Of a DNA stretch of 64,000 bases, positions 48,301-56,451 are shown one piece after another; the first letter of the stretch is position 1, and each line of letters opens with the position of its first letter. Made by a program: the position numbers and the translations under genes. The stretch is from Thermobacillus sp. ZCTH02-B1 (GTDB taxonomy: Bacteria; Bacillota; Bacilli; Paenibacillales; Paenibacillaceae): the NCBI RefSeq assembly GCF_002159085.1, contig NZ_LZRU01000023.1, forward strand, positions 1 to 64,000. The letters are read 5' to 3'. Under the pieces are notes generated by a model that saw nothing but the letters and a program-made list of their open reading frames with translations, made no database searches and was not told the DNA's origin.

Positions 48301-49465
48301 CAAGACCCAGGTTTACAGCGGGAACAACATCCTGTTCGCGATCGCCAATCCGACGGACGGCGTGGTGGACCGCCACGAATTCGAGAGCGTGCCGGCGGGC
48401 TACGACCTGCAAGTGGAGACGGGCTCGGTCTATTTCTCCGCGAGCTTCCCGTCCCGGTTCGTGAAGGTCAGCCCGGTGTTCTGGATTGACGCGGGCGATG
48501 CGGACGACATCACGACCCCGGCATACGATCCGATCACGTCGGGCTACGATCCGATGCCGCTCAACGTGATCAAGGACGAGGAACGGAAGTTCTATTACGA
48601 TCGTGCTGCCGATCGGGAACTCATTCCTTCAAAGCGCGGCACGCTGACGCTGGCTTACGATCCGTCGGCGCGTCAAAGCGCGGGCGTGTCGGTCACGGTG
48701 TTCCGGTTCGATCCGTATACCCGTCAATGGGAAAACATCGGCGGCAAGGTCGATGAGCGGAAGCACACGATCACGGTGCCGTTCGACCGGTTCGGCTATT
48801 ACGTCGTCGCCAAGCTGGCCGCCAGCTTCAACGACATCATCGATCACCCGTACGGGCGCAACGCGATGGAGGCAGTGTTCGCGAAAGGCATCATGAACGC
48901 CGTGGATCCGAGCGGGGCGTTCGGCACGGATCTGTACATTACCCGCGGCGAATTCACGCGCATGATCGTCAAGGCCCTGGAGCTGCCGCTGAACTATGAC
49001 GGACCGAAGCATTTCATGGACCTCGGCGACACCAGCGGCATCATCAGCCCGGACGCGCTCTGGGATTTCCGTTATATCGAGACGGCGGCGCGGGCCGGCA
49101 TCGTCAAGGGCACGCGGCCGAACACGTTCTCGCCGAACGATTACATCACCCGCCAGGATGCGGCCGTCATGCTGGCGAACGCGCTGAACCTGAAGCAGGA
49201 TACGAAGCTGGATTCCGTGCGCAAGCAGCTGCAAAAGGCGTTCAAGGACGAGGCGAGCATCAATATCTACGCGAAGCCGGCCGTCGCGGCGATCCAGAAG
49301 AAGGGGTATATCGCCGGATCGCCGGTGGATTCCACCGACCTGTCGAAGGGTTATGTGTTCGAGCCTACGGCCCGCCTGCTGAGATCGGATGCCGCCATCA
49401 TCATCGCGCGCGTGATGGCGGATCAGAAGAAGCTGCCCGCGATCTTCGCGCCGAAGCAGCCGTGA
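45341..49465 (+). CDS. S-layer-type surface protein with three C-terminal SLH domains
   Basis: This 1374-residue exported protein has a signal peptide ending near APVSAADG (about residue 32) and a long beta-rich body with no enzyme motif. Three SLH domains lie at about residues 1160-1365 (ITRGE, ITRQD and LLRSD in the usual TRAE position), so it should bind pyruvylated wall polymer. GTG at 45341 follows AAGGAGG. 76 further codons are open upstream but include no good start and would put a basic stretch before the signal peptide. It is shortly upstream of the likely major S-layer protein and may be a second surface array or adhesin. Confidence 0.88.
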   Translation: MKRFTAVLLAVCLALLSVPATIAPVSAADGDYFIFPGEQSTYENARVVLTDRIDLTGTINGVIGSSISYTVEKVILVNGQEQVVQSNPNQTANIVLSGNTIRVLGIQLYPGVNKITFKGLIGFTEVSTSIYIEYRNSPTLYDLQAIIDGQRFAILEDETTVIHSAPSRNRPDYDIIITGKAPNADRVTVIVNGRSYTYTVSANNDWSFAASPVNVRKGKNTVTIRVHNDTQTVETTREIAFYNGEVTFFDLKLTNDNTGAGASVPLDSVTNFSVASADPVYVTGKVILPVKVTQKDSGETTYVPDDTHFGSPSDKYRFRLDNSSAWTDMTLQSPNPDPADFTPSTAFVMAEFTEYLGTASGLGFNTPHTLMFEGVNATKTTTANVDRTGPFIFYLRDKSQPYIQEVNYLPGYSEQMDSDTNRLISLTGSPLNGATIPALPLGVELLIGNSDGDPSPALIEVNGAAPASDSWEEIKVSPPVYVTRVIDGVPQQFQRVFLKISKAPSSGTLKLKFQVEGGATAEVTIYLLYGPYVKYDRLYDGMEIRFDTTRTDGLEYILEDMLGYFSGELKNVSNPADIRYENATSGSQTLLQTVFFYINNIEVKLEQDSTSSSPTRFRLSSEGQSNPADSDNVKRAYDAIFKSGENVVRFVFQTPSHSYVSETRFVVIPTNLPEIPARGSDGIFPYSLNREPSKNDPNFELRGTVYTTREAWMNIYGTFDFVDLGDDPGEVEAMLAQLSGSNLLANYILHIRTGYTEYEWNLGNEFRDSEGNVYNEGSLPIVTGPTGTATGIPLRVVYNLKTQYFEFYLERQQLPVDGSPIVYTFTVFNTGKNGPRASYRLEVDPTTVPYTILSPIPEKRTVNQNFVEVIIYSEGAESVVIDGQPARKIRYINHAATSAEEAELDAFYALVTGLRANRPTDIKFVITSGEEKIQDSITVTYTPENIPGAKVIQKMSNKHTPFGNALTLSFERGTNLIRRDYNVPQEYKTQVYSGNNILFAIANPTDGVVDRHEFESVPAGYDLQVETGSVYFSASFPSRFVKVSPVFWIDAGDADDITTPAYDPITSGYDPMPLNVIKDEERKFYYDRAADRELIPSKRGTLTLAYDPSARQSAGVSVTVFRFDPYTRQWENIGGKVDERKHTITVPFDRFGYYVVAKLAASFNDIIDHPYGRNAMEAVFAKGIMNAVDPSGAFGTDLYITRGEFTRMIVKALELPLNYDGPKHFMDLGDTSGIISPDALWDFRYIETAARAGIVKGTRPNTFSPNDYITRQDAAVMLANALNLKQDTKLDSVRKQLQKAFKDEASINIYAKPAVAAIQKKGYIAGSPVDSTDLSKGYVFEPTARLLRSDAAIIIARVMADQKKLPAIFAPKQP

Positions 49466-49483
49466 GCACGCGCTGAAGCAAGC

Positions 49484-49536
49484 GCCCGGACAAGGGAAAG
49501 CCGGATCCCGAGCGATCCGGTTTTTCCCGTCCGGGC
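49484..49536 (+). terminator. Terminator of the first S-layer-type gene
   Basis: An inner stem CCGGATC/GATCCGG with a six-base loop is followed by TTTTT (49501-49525). It is wrapped by an outer GCCCGGAC/GTCCGGGC stem, forming one long hairpin. Confidence 0.88.
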
Positions 49537-49571
49537 ATGCAAATTTCGCGCGGAATGGAAGATAGTTGGGC

Positions 49572-49601
49572 TCGACGGTCCGGGCGCACGCAGGCTATAC
49601 T
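49572..49601 (+). promoter_or_regulatory. S-layer promoter candidate P1
   Basis: TCGACG at 49572-49577, 18-base spacer, TATACT at 49596-49601. It lies upstream of the leader hairpin. Confidence 0.5.
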
Positions 49602-49629
49602 CATAACCGTAAGTCTTGAAGTCATGGAA

Positions 49630-49658
49630 TTTTCGCGTACGGCGCGAAAAATATTTTT
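49630..49658 (+). terminator. Terminator-like hairpin in the S-layer leader
   Basis: TTTTCGCG/CGCGAAAA (8-base perfect stem, five-base loop) is followed by ATATTTTT. It lies about 22 bases after the expected P1 start, so it could attenuate P1 transcripts. Confidence 0.5.
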
Positions 49659-49770
49659 CGGATACAGCGCCGATCATCGCAACTTTTTCGTGAAGCCTGC
49701 GTCTAATTACATGACTTCGGGAACGGCGGAATTCGCGGCGTGCCGCGGTTCGCAAGTCCTGAAGTTCCTC

Positions 49771-49800
49771 TTTACGGCAGTTGTCCGGGCATTGTATAAT
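49771..49800 (+). promoter_or_regulatory. S-layer promoter candidate P2
   Basis: TTTACG at 49771-49776, 18-base spacer, perfect TATAAT at 49795-49800. This is the best of the three candidates and lies downstream of the leader hairpin. Confidence 0.65.
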
Positions 49801-49835
49801 GTGGTAGTGCCGTGCATGACTTTGCCAGTATTTTC

Positions 49836-49865
49836 TTGCAAGATTCAGCGACATAATCCTACATT
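49836..49865 (+). promoter_or_regulatory. S-layer promoter candidate P3
   Basis: TTGCAA at 49836-49841, 18-base spacer, TACATT at 49860-49865, about 75 bases before the first of two start sites. Confidence 0.45.
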
Positions 49866-50010
49866 TCGATATATGCCCTGACGCAGACATCATTATTCAT
49901 TGAAAAACAGTGCTCACTCTGGGAAGGGGGTGAATCGGCAGATGAGGGAAAAGAGCCAACTACATCACTCTCAACATCCGAAGCAGTTCAGAGGAGGAGA
50001 AAAAAAGGTT

Positions 50011-52878
50011 ATGAAGAGAAGTTTGTCTCTGCTCGTAGCCATCGCTATGGTCTTCTCGATGTTCGCGACCGTAGTGGCGGCTGAAGAGCTCGACACTCAG
50101 GCAAAATTCGATATTCTCAAGGAAGCGGGAATTTTCGAAGGCATGCCTGATGGTTCGGCCGGGCTCGACCAAGAGATGACCCGTGCCCAATTCGCAGTCG
50201 TCATCTATCGTATCTTTGAAGCGATCGGCCAACCGCTGGCGGATGCTCCGGCGTCGTTCAACGACGTGGCGGACACGCACTGGGCGGTCAAGGAAATCGG
50301 CGCGGTCCAAAACGCCGGTTACATGGAAGGCCGCGGCAAGGGCAAGTTCGACCCGTCGGCTCCTGTGAAGAAGCAAGAGCTCGTCAAGGTTGTCTCGGTC
50401 ATTCTGGGTCTTGAGCTGGATCCGAGCGCGTCGGTCTCCGGCAAAGCCTCGCCGTGGGCGCAACCGTATCTTGCGGCTGCCGAAAAGGCCGGTCTGATCC
50501 AACCGCAAGACGACTATACGGTGAACGCGCCGCGCGGCTACCTCGTGGACGTCACGTACAGCGCTTATCAACAACTCCAAAGCGCCATCAAGGTGACCGC
50601 TACGGCGAAGCAAACCGGCGCGAAGAAGGTCGAAGTCAAGTTCAGCAAGCCGATCGACGACTCGAAGGCTACCTTCGTGGTCAAGAACGGTCTGGCTGAA
50701 CGCACGGTCGACAAGTACACGGTTTCCGACGACAAGAAGACCGTCGTTCTCGAACTGACGACGAAGCTGCAATCCGCCGACTCGACGGTGACGATCAAGG
50801 GCGTGGAGTCCGAAGACATCGTTGCCAATTTCACGGCGGAACAAGAGCGGGTCGCTCAAGTAAAATTCAAGAGCGACAAGCTGGCGCTCTCCGTCGGTGC
50901 GAACAACCTGCCGAACTACACCGAGGCGAAAGTCGGCTATCAAATTCTGAACCAATTCGGTGAAGAAGTATCGAACGTCGGCGGCAACCTGGTGTTCCAA
51001 GCCGCAAAAGCGACGGCCCAAGCTACAGCGAACAACGGCGTTCTGACGATCAAGACGAGTGAGACGGCCCCGTTCTACGTCGGTGAAACGGTCGTCATCA
51101 ACGGCTACCTGCATCTCGGCACGTATGCCGTGACGGTCAATGAAACGCTGACGGTCGGTCAACCGGCTACGGTGGACAGCGTCGAGATCAAGGGGCTGTA
51201 CCATCCGGAGAACAAGGAAATCAACACGAATTCGACGTTCTCGGATTACGTCCTGCTGATCGAAGTCAAGGACCAATACGGCAACAAGCTGGACGCGAAG
51301 CAATTCAACGCCGGTGCGTTCGTGACGGTCTCGAACCCGGGCATCTTCCAAGTTCCGGCCAAAGATCCGGCGGTCGACAACCAAGGTCCTGAAAAAGACC
51401 AAGTCGGCATTCCGCTTGCGGATCCGGTCATCACGCCTGGTTTCGAAGGCACGAACATCATCCGGATCACGACGCTCAGCGGCAAGCAGTACACCTACAA
51501 TGTGGAAGTGAAGAAAGCCGCGACGGTGCAAAAGATCACGCTGCTGCCGCCGTCGGAAGTCATCGCCGCGAATGACGGCACGGTGAAGATTCCGTTCGTC
51601 GCGGAAGACCAATTCGGCAATGAAGTCAAGAAGTACAGCGATCTGGTCGGCAAGATCACGCTGTCGCCGGACAAGAAGCAAAAAGGTACTGATGGTCTGG
51701 AACTGAAGCAAGACTATGTGACGAAGGAAGCCTATATCGAACTGACGCTTCCGGCGTTTGACCCGAACCAACAAATTGCCGTTCCGTACCCGATCATGGC
51801 TTGGGTCAACGGCACGTCGAGTTCTTCGCAGCTGACGCTCAGCATTGAAAAGCCGTGGTATCCGGAGTCGATCGTCGGCCTGACGTCCGACGTGTCCGCA
51901 ACGCTCGCCGTGAACGCCACGACGGAGATCAAAGCGGACTATGTCAAGGTCAAGGACAACTACGGCCGCGACAAGAAGCTGTCGGATCTGTTTAAGGATG
52001 GTTACAAGGTCGTCGTTTCGGTCGCAGACGGCACGGAAGACGTTATCGGACTCTCCGCTCCTGCCGAACTGTCGGGCGCTAACGACACCATCAAGGTGAC
52101 GGCGAAGCAAAAGGGCAGCGATCGCATCAAGGTTCAGCTGTTCCACAACAACGAGCTTGTCTACTCGTACGAAAGCTTCGTCTTCACGGTTGTCGACAGC
52201 AATGGCATCGTCGAATACGCTGTTGAAGACGTGCCGAAGATGAGCAACAAGGCAAACCGTGAAGTGGAGCTGAAGGTCGTCGGCAAGCGTTCGAACGGCA
52301 CGACGGTCGCGTTGCCGGTGAGCGCGTATACGGTGACGACGACGAACGGCCTGACGTTCAGCAACGGCAAGCTGAGTGCAAATGGAATCGAAAATGGTTT
52401 TGACAACGGCGAACTGAAAGCCAAGGTCGTTGTCACGATCCTCGCAACCGGCGACAGGATCGAGAAGGAAGTCGTCGTTTCGAACGCTACGCTGGTGCCG
52501 GCCACGATCGAGCTGAAGGATGCGAACGGCCTCAAAGCCTCGGACGGCGTCGTGAAGGGCTCGGTGGCAGACCTGCTCAAAGGCAATGGTGTCATCCAGA
52601 ACGTCTTTGGTACGCTGAAGATCAAGGACCAATTCGGGTTCGAGATGAACGCTGCCAACAAGGACGAAGGAGCAGCCGCAATCGGACAGTTCACCGCTAC
52701 GGTTGTCAACATTGACGACGTCGACGACAAGGCGACGAAGCTCACTGTCAACGGCAACGGTGGCGATGCGAACACGGTTACGGTGACCGGTCTCGAAACG
52801 GGTGACTCCTTCACGGTCATCTTCACGTCCAAGGCAAGCGGCGTGAGCATCAGCGTGCGGGTTGTCGCCGAGGAGTAA
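50011..52878 (+). CDS. Main S-layer protein candidate with N-terminal SLH domains
   Basis: This 955-residue exported protein has a signal peptide (about residues 1-24, KRSLSLLVAIAMVFSMF...VVAAEE). Three SLH-type domains follow at about residues 27-195; the TRAE position reads TRAQ in the first and KKQE in the second, and the third is divergent. The rest is Thr/Val/Lys-rich beta sequence. ATG at 50011 gives the natural signal peptide (GAGGAGG at 49991-49997, rather distant; AAAGG nearer). An in-frame ATG at 49942, with its own AAGGGGGTG, adds 23 basic residues. Several promoters, a strong terminator and a codon bias unlike its neighbours (Gln nearly always CAA in the first half) point to very high expression. 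Confidence 0.9.
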   Translation: MKRSLSLLVAIAMVFSMFATVVAAEELDTQAKFDILKEAGIFEGMPDGSAGLDQEMTRAQFAVVIYRIFEAIGQPLADAPASFNDVADTHWAVKEIGAVQNAGYMEGRGKGKFDPSAPVKKQELVKVVSVILGLELDPSASVSGKASPWAQPYLAAAEKAGLIQPQDDYTVNAPRGYLVDVTYSAYQQLQSAIKVTATAKQTGAKKVEVKFSKPIDDSKATFVVKNGLAERTVDKYTVSDDKKTVVLELTTKLQSADSTVTIKGVESEDIVANFTAEQERVAQVKFKSDKLALSVGANNLPNYTEAKVGYQILNQFGEEVSNVGGNLVFQAAKATAQATANNGVLTIKTSETAPFYVGETVVINGYLHLGTYAVTVNETLTVGQPATVDSVEIKGLYHPENKEINTNSTFSDYVLLIEVKDQYGNKLDAKQFNAGAFVTVSNPGIFQVPAKDPAVDNQGPEKDQVGIPLADPVITPGFEGTNIIRITTLSGKQYTYNVEVKKAATVQKITLLPPSEVIAANDGTVKIPFVAEDQFGNEVKKYSDLVGKITLSPDKKQKGTDGLELKQDYVTKEAYIELTLPAFDPNQQIAVPYPIMAWVNGTSSSSQLTLSIEKPWYPESIVGLTSDVSATLAVNATTEIKADYVKVKDNYGRDKKLSDLFKDGYKVVVSVADGTEDVIGLSAPAELSGANDTIKVTAKQKGSDRIKVQLFHNNELVYSYESFVFTVVDSNGIVEYAVEDVPKMSNKANREVELKVVGKRSNGTTVALPVSAYTVTTTNGLTFSNGKLSANGIENGFDNGELKAKVVVTILATGDRIEKEVVVSNATLVPATIELKDANGLKASDGVVKGSVADLLKGNGVIQNVFGTLKIKDQFGFEMNAANKDEGAAAIGQFTATVVNIDDVDDKATKLTVNGNGGDANTVTVTGLETGDSFTVIFTSKASGVSISVRVVAEE

Positions 52879-52890
52879 TCGGCACACCGG

Positions 52891-52926
52891 GAAACCCCGA
52901 TTCTTCGGAATCGGGGTTTCTTTTTT
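52891..52926 (+). terminator. Strong terminator of the main S-layer gene
   Basis: A perfect 13-base stem (GAAACCCCGATTC / GAATCGGGGTTTC) closed by a stable TTCG tetraloop is followed by TTTTTT. Confidence 0.96.
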
Positions 52927-53008
52927 GTTTGTTCCATCATCCTGCAACTTTTTGCTTGTTTCTTCGTCTAAATTAGTAGCAATGCAGCAGGCAAAAGGAG
53001 AAGGTTTT

Positions 53009-55513
53009 ATGAAAAAATTAGCAAAATATACCGGGACGGCCCTGATGGCGGGAAGCTTGCTTCTTTTCCCGCTTCCGCCGACCGCCTGGACGGTGTCCGC
53101 CGATTCGGCGGCAGCGGCCGCCGCACAGCAAACGCTGAAGCCGTTTGCCGGCACAAAGTTGAAAACGTTCATGATTTCAAACAAAAGCTATGTTCAGGTG
53201 AAGGACATTTTCTTCCAGCATGACAGCAACAGCAAGAAAGTGTTCTTCACGCTTCTCGTTTACAACGGTGACAAACAGGCGATTGATTTCACCTATTATT
53301 TCCCCGAATTGTATGCGGCATCCGGCGGAAAGTTTACGGTGCAGGAACACCCCGGGAACAAGAAATCCGGCATCGTGGAGCCGGGGACGACGGAAGAGTT
53401 CATCTTTTATGCCAACGTCAATCCGGCTTTGAACTATACCGACCTGGTGTTCAAAATCCAAAAGATCGATTTCAGCGTGCCCGGTTACTTGCGGCTGATC
53501 GGTCAGGCGGCCGTTACGTCATCCTATCAAAATTCGGTTCCTTCGAAGCATTATTACATCATTCGCAAAGGCAACAACCAGTTGAAGACCTATCTGCATC
53601 CGGGGAACAGGCTTGCCATAAGCGGATCCCAACAGCTCCGGCTCCAATTTGAAATGGAGAACGTCGGCAACCTGTCCTATACGGTGCCGGATCTGCAGTT
53701 CTACATTTTGACGAAGGCCGGTCAGATGTTGAAGCTGAAACCGGATGTTTCAAGCCGGCTGCAGCTCCAGCCGGGAGAGAACGTCGTGATCACGCTGCTG
53801 GGATCGGTCAAATCGGGCATCGATTTGTCCGGAGCCAAGCTGCTGGTTCAGACGGGCCCGACGGGCGAACAGGGCATCGAGACGCCCGTCGCCATGTACA
53901 ATCTAGTATGGGACAATGCGTCCGGGTTTATAACCGGCGAAAATCAGACAGCGCAGCTCAAAGTGTCGGACATTGAGATGGAGGCCGGCATCGAGACGCT
54001 CTATCTCGACCAAACGGATACGCAAAACGAGTGGACGATTACGCTCAAGTGGACGAACAAGGGCAGCTCGGCCGTGACGCTGCCGAACTACAAATATGAG
54101 CTGATGGACAGCCGGGGCGTCCGTTATCCGGTGGATTTCGGGGAGAACGACGTTCAGGTCATTCCCGGTATCGACAAGGACATGACCGGATCGGCCGTCA
54201 CGCCCCCGAACGTCAACGGACCCTTCACGCTGCTGGTTCGTTATCCGAAGGATGACGCGAATCCCGAGGAATATGTGACGGCGGCGTTCAGGCTGACCCC
54301 CGAACAGGCCGTTGGACCGGTCGAAGGGAAACGGTACCGGAACGAATATGGTCTGTACAATATCAGCGTTTCGAAGGTCGAGCGTCTCCCGTGGGGCGAT
54401 CAGGACATGATCAACGCCCATGTCAACATCCAGAATCTCGGCTCTTCTTCGCAGATCATCCCCGAGATCGAAGCGGCCTTGAAGCTGAACGGCATCAGCG
54501 TGGGCGGTCAAGATATTACGGTTATGAAACTGGAAGACAAAATCATGCTCGGGGCCGGGGAGAAGACGAGCTACGTCGTCTCGACCAAAGTGCCGTACTC
54601 CTATACCTTCGATGAACTGACGCTGAACCTGACGGAGACGACCGGCGGTTCGAAATCGACGATCGGCCTGTTCAAGGCAAGCAGGATCACACCGGTTCCC
54701 TCCGTCTCGATCAACGGCAAACATACGATCGATTCGCTGGGCAGACGCGCTTCGCTCGAATTCCTGAACACCTATGTCTTCGAAGGCAAAGACAATGACC
54801 TGCTGTACGTCGAGTTCAAGTATACGAACGAGGAGAGCCGTTCGAAGACGCTGCCCGCGCTGGCCGCTTATTTCAAAGCAAGCGACGGCACGTACATCGA
54901 AGCCGATATTGTGAACGTCAAGTCGCAGGTGAAATCGAAGGGCAAAGCGCATCTCGCGGCTACCGCGGTCGTGCCGAAGACGTTCGTCAGCGACGGCAAC
55001 GTGGAACTGATCGTCGGCGAGGCCGTTCTGAACGGAAAATATGCGAAACCGGACGAAACCCCGGACGGGTTCATCCGCGCCGTATCGATCAAACTGCCGA
55101 AGAACCAGAACGAGGTCAAAGAGGAGTTTGTCGATCTTGCGTTCAGACCGTACAACCTGACGATTCACAGTGCGTTCGCCGTGTTGTCCGATTCGTCGAA
55201 TGTCCGGCTGGATATCAACTATACCTTGCGCAAGTCCGCCGAGTTCGACGTGATGGAGACCGGGCGCAAGCTGTACGTGGAACTTTCCGGAAACAACCTG
55301 AAATACGGCACCACCGTCGCAGTCGAGCCGGAACAGGGAGAGGCTGGCTTCGAGCTCGGAACGGAGCAGGAAATCCGGGTCGACATTCAAGGACAGAACA
55401 TCGCCAGCCTGATTTACAACGGATATACGGTCAACATTTACGAAGAAATCGACGGTTACAAGCGGCACCTTGCGAGCAAGCGCTATTACAGCTTCCAGGG
55501 TCCGACACCGTGA
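53009..55513 (+). CDS. Exported beta-rich protein of unknown function
   Basis: This 834-residue protein has a signal peptide (about residues 1-30, KKLAKYTGTALMAGSLLLF, ending near VSADS) and then a series of beta-sandwich-like segments with no cysteine-rich, catalytic or SLH motif that I recognise. Phrases such as WTNKGSSAVTLPNYKYEL and FKYTNEESRSKTLPALAAYF suggest repeated modules in which a Leu-Pro turn precedes a strand, as in DUF4352-like extracellular domains, but I cannot assign a family. ATG at 53009 follows AAAGGAG. It lies between the major S-layer gene and a small exported protein gene 21 bases downstream, probably its operon partner. Attachment to the S-layer or polymer is possible. 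Confidence 0.8.
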   Translation: MKKLAKYTGTALMAGSLLLFPLPPTAWTVSADSAAAAAAQQTLKPFAGTKLKTFMISNKSYVQVKDIFFQHDSNSKKVFFTLLVYNGDKQAIDFTYYFPELYAASGGKFTVQEHPGNKKSGIVEPGTTEEFIFYANVNPALNYTDLVFKIQKIDFSVPGYLRLIGQAAVTSSYQNSVPSKHYYIIRKGNNQLKTYLHPGNRLAISGSQQLRLQFEMENVGNLSYTVPDLQFYILTKAGQMLKLKPDVSSRLQLQPGENVVITLLGSVKSGIDLSGAKLLVQTGPTGEQGIETPVAMYNLVWDNASGFITGENQTAQLKVSDIEMEAGIETLYLDQTDTQNEWTITLKWTNKGSSAVTLPNYKYELMDSRGVRYPVDFGENDVQVIPGIDKDMTGSAVTPPNVNGPFTLLVRYPKDDANPEEYVTAAFRLTPEQAVGPVEGKRYRNEYGLYNISVSKVERLPWGDQDMINAHVNIQNLGSSSQIIPEIEAALKLNGISVGGQDITVMKLEDKIMLGAGEKTSYVVSTKVPYSYTFDELTLNLTETTGGSKSTIGLFKASRITPVPSVSINGKHTIDSLGRRASLEFLNTYVFEGKDNDLLYVEFKYTNEESRSKTLPALAAYFKASDGTYIEADIVNVKSQVKSKGKAHLAATAVVPKTFVSDGNVELIVGEAVLNGKYAKPDETPDGFIRAVSIKLPKNQNEVKEEFVDLAFRPYNLTIHSAFAVLSDSSNVRLDINYTLRKSAEFDVMETGRKLYVELSGNNLKYGTTVAVEPEQGEAGFELGTEQEIRVDIQGQNIASLIYNGYTVNIYEEIDGYKRHLASKRYYSFQGPTP

Positions 55514-55534
55514 CGGGAAAGGTGGTAGTCTCCG

Positions 55535-56020
55535 TTGAGAAAGATCGGGCTGACGGCATTGCTCATCATCGCGGCTGCCGCCGGGACGATGGTCTATGCC
55601 AATACGGATTCAAGGGCCGACAGCCATGTGCCGGGTTCGATTGATGATCCGCTTGTAACCAAGAGCTACGTCGACAGCCTGCTGGCGGGAGGAGGAACCG
55701 GCGGGCAGGGAGGCGCAGCAGGCGTCAGGACCGAGGTCGTCACGGTCAATCCGGGAGAAGTGCTGCTCGGCAAGCAGGGCGCGCAGTTCGTGGTGCGCGC
55801 CGGCAAGGGCGTTGCGTACAGCGCGGACCCGAACGGCATATCCGATGTGACGGACGGGAAAGATATCCAAAATGGTGAGCCGGTGGCGAACAACCACCTG
55901 CTCATCTTTCCCAGGGAAGGACGCGGCGTCATGCCGGACCCCAAATCCAATACCCGGCTGACCGTGTTCGTCATCGGCGGCTACGAGATTGCAACGGCAC
56001 CCAGCACGGGCGGATCCTGA
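55535..56020 (+). CDS. Small exported protein of unknown function
   Basis: This 161-residue protein has a signal peptide (RKIGLTALLIIAAAAGTMVYA, about residues 2-22), then DDPLVTKSYVDSLL, a Gly-rich hinge and a compact C-terminal domain with VTVNPGEVLLGKQGAQFVVRAG and NNHLLIFPREGRGV. I do not recognise the family by name, although the pattern seems recurrent in Paenibacillus. TTG start, with AAAGGTGG about 10 bases before. It follows the 834-residue exported protein closely and so probably shares its transcript. Confidence 0.75.
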   Translation: MRKIGLTALLIIAAAAGTMVYANTDSRADSHVPGSIDDPLVTKSYVDSLLAGGGTGGQGGAAGVRTEVVTVNPGEVLLGKQGAQFVVRAGKGVAYSADPNGISDVTDGKDIQNGEPVANNHLLIFPREGRGVMPDPKSNTRLTVFVIGGYEIATAPSTGGS

Positions 56021-56065
56021 GTCGAGTGACATCATCTTATACGCTTCGTCCCGGCCGCCTTGTCC

Positions 56066-56072
56066 CATACTA
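56066..56072 (+). promoter_or_regulatory. Sigma-G -10 element before the SASP gene
   Basis: CATACTA is a perfect sigma-G -10 motif, 28 bases before the ATG of a spore protein gene. No -35 match stands at the correct distance. Confidence 0.4.
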
Positions 56073-56099
56073 AAGGCACCACCGAGGGAGGTGCCGAAG

Positions 56100-56378
56100 A
56101 TGGCGGGAAGAAATTCGAACGTCAAGGTCGTGCCGGAATGCCGGGCGGCGCTCGAGCGCATGAAGTATGAAATTGCGGCCGAGCTCGGGCTGACCATGCC
56201 CGCGCATGATTTTTCGGCCGAGGCTTCCGGCGAACTGGGCGAGTCGGGCGCGCGTCCCGGGTCCGTTTACGGCCGCGTGCAATGGGATGCGGTCACGACG
56301 CGGGACGCCGGAACGGTCGGCGGCCTGATCACGCAAAGGCTGGTCCGGCAGGCGGAGCAGATTCTTGGCGGAATTTGA
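56100..56378 (+). CDS. Alpha/beta-type small acid-soluble spore protein with internal insertion
   Basis: This 92-residue protein coats forespore DNA and is degraded by the GPR protease at germination. Both SASP halves are visible: MKYEIAAELGL, including the GPR cleavage context, and TVGGLITQRLVRQAEQIL at the C-terminus. Between them lie about 34 residues, some 20-25 more than in classical alpha/beta SASPs, including SGELGESGARPGSVYGRVQW. GGGAGGTG precedes ATG at 56100. It is monocistronic, sandwiched between surface protein genes and metK. Confidence 0.88.
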   Translation: MAGRNSNVKVVPECRAALERMKYEIAAELGLTMPAHDFSAEASGELGESGARPGSVYGRVQWDAVTTRDAGTVGGLITQRLVRQAEQILGGI

Positions 56379-56400
56379 ATGAATTTCGAACAGCGTAAGT

Positions 56401-56429
56401 TTGACAGAGTTCAACTTTTATTATATTAT
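56401..56429 (+). promoter_or_regulatory. Strong sigma-A promoter before metK
   Basis: A perfect TTGACA at 56401-56406, a 17-base spacer and TATTAT at 56424-56429 in a markedly AT-rich stretch. Transcription should begin near 56436. Confidence 0.82.
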
Positions 56430-56451
56430 TGATAGATGGAAAGTTGTTTAA

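Larger units (their letters stand above)
49537..49941. other. Structured leader region of the main S-layer gene
   Basis: About 400 bases with no supported gene; an open frame at 49537-49881 lacks a ribosome binding site. It holds three promoter candidates, a terminator-like hairpin and a 9-base inverted repeat pair (GAAGTCATG at 49618-49626, CATGACTTC at 49710-49718), all listed or discussed separately. Confidence 0.6.

Noticed and set aside
49537..49881. Plus-strand frame of 114 codons in the S-layer leader
   Set aside because: No ribosome binding site and it covers promoter and hairpin elements; no signal or domain is visible.
49960..53184. Minus-strand open frame of more than 1000 codons opposite the S-layer gene
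   Set aside because: Antisense to a signal-peptide and SLH-bearing gene with strong translation signals and a sharp plus-strand terminator.
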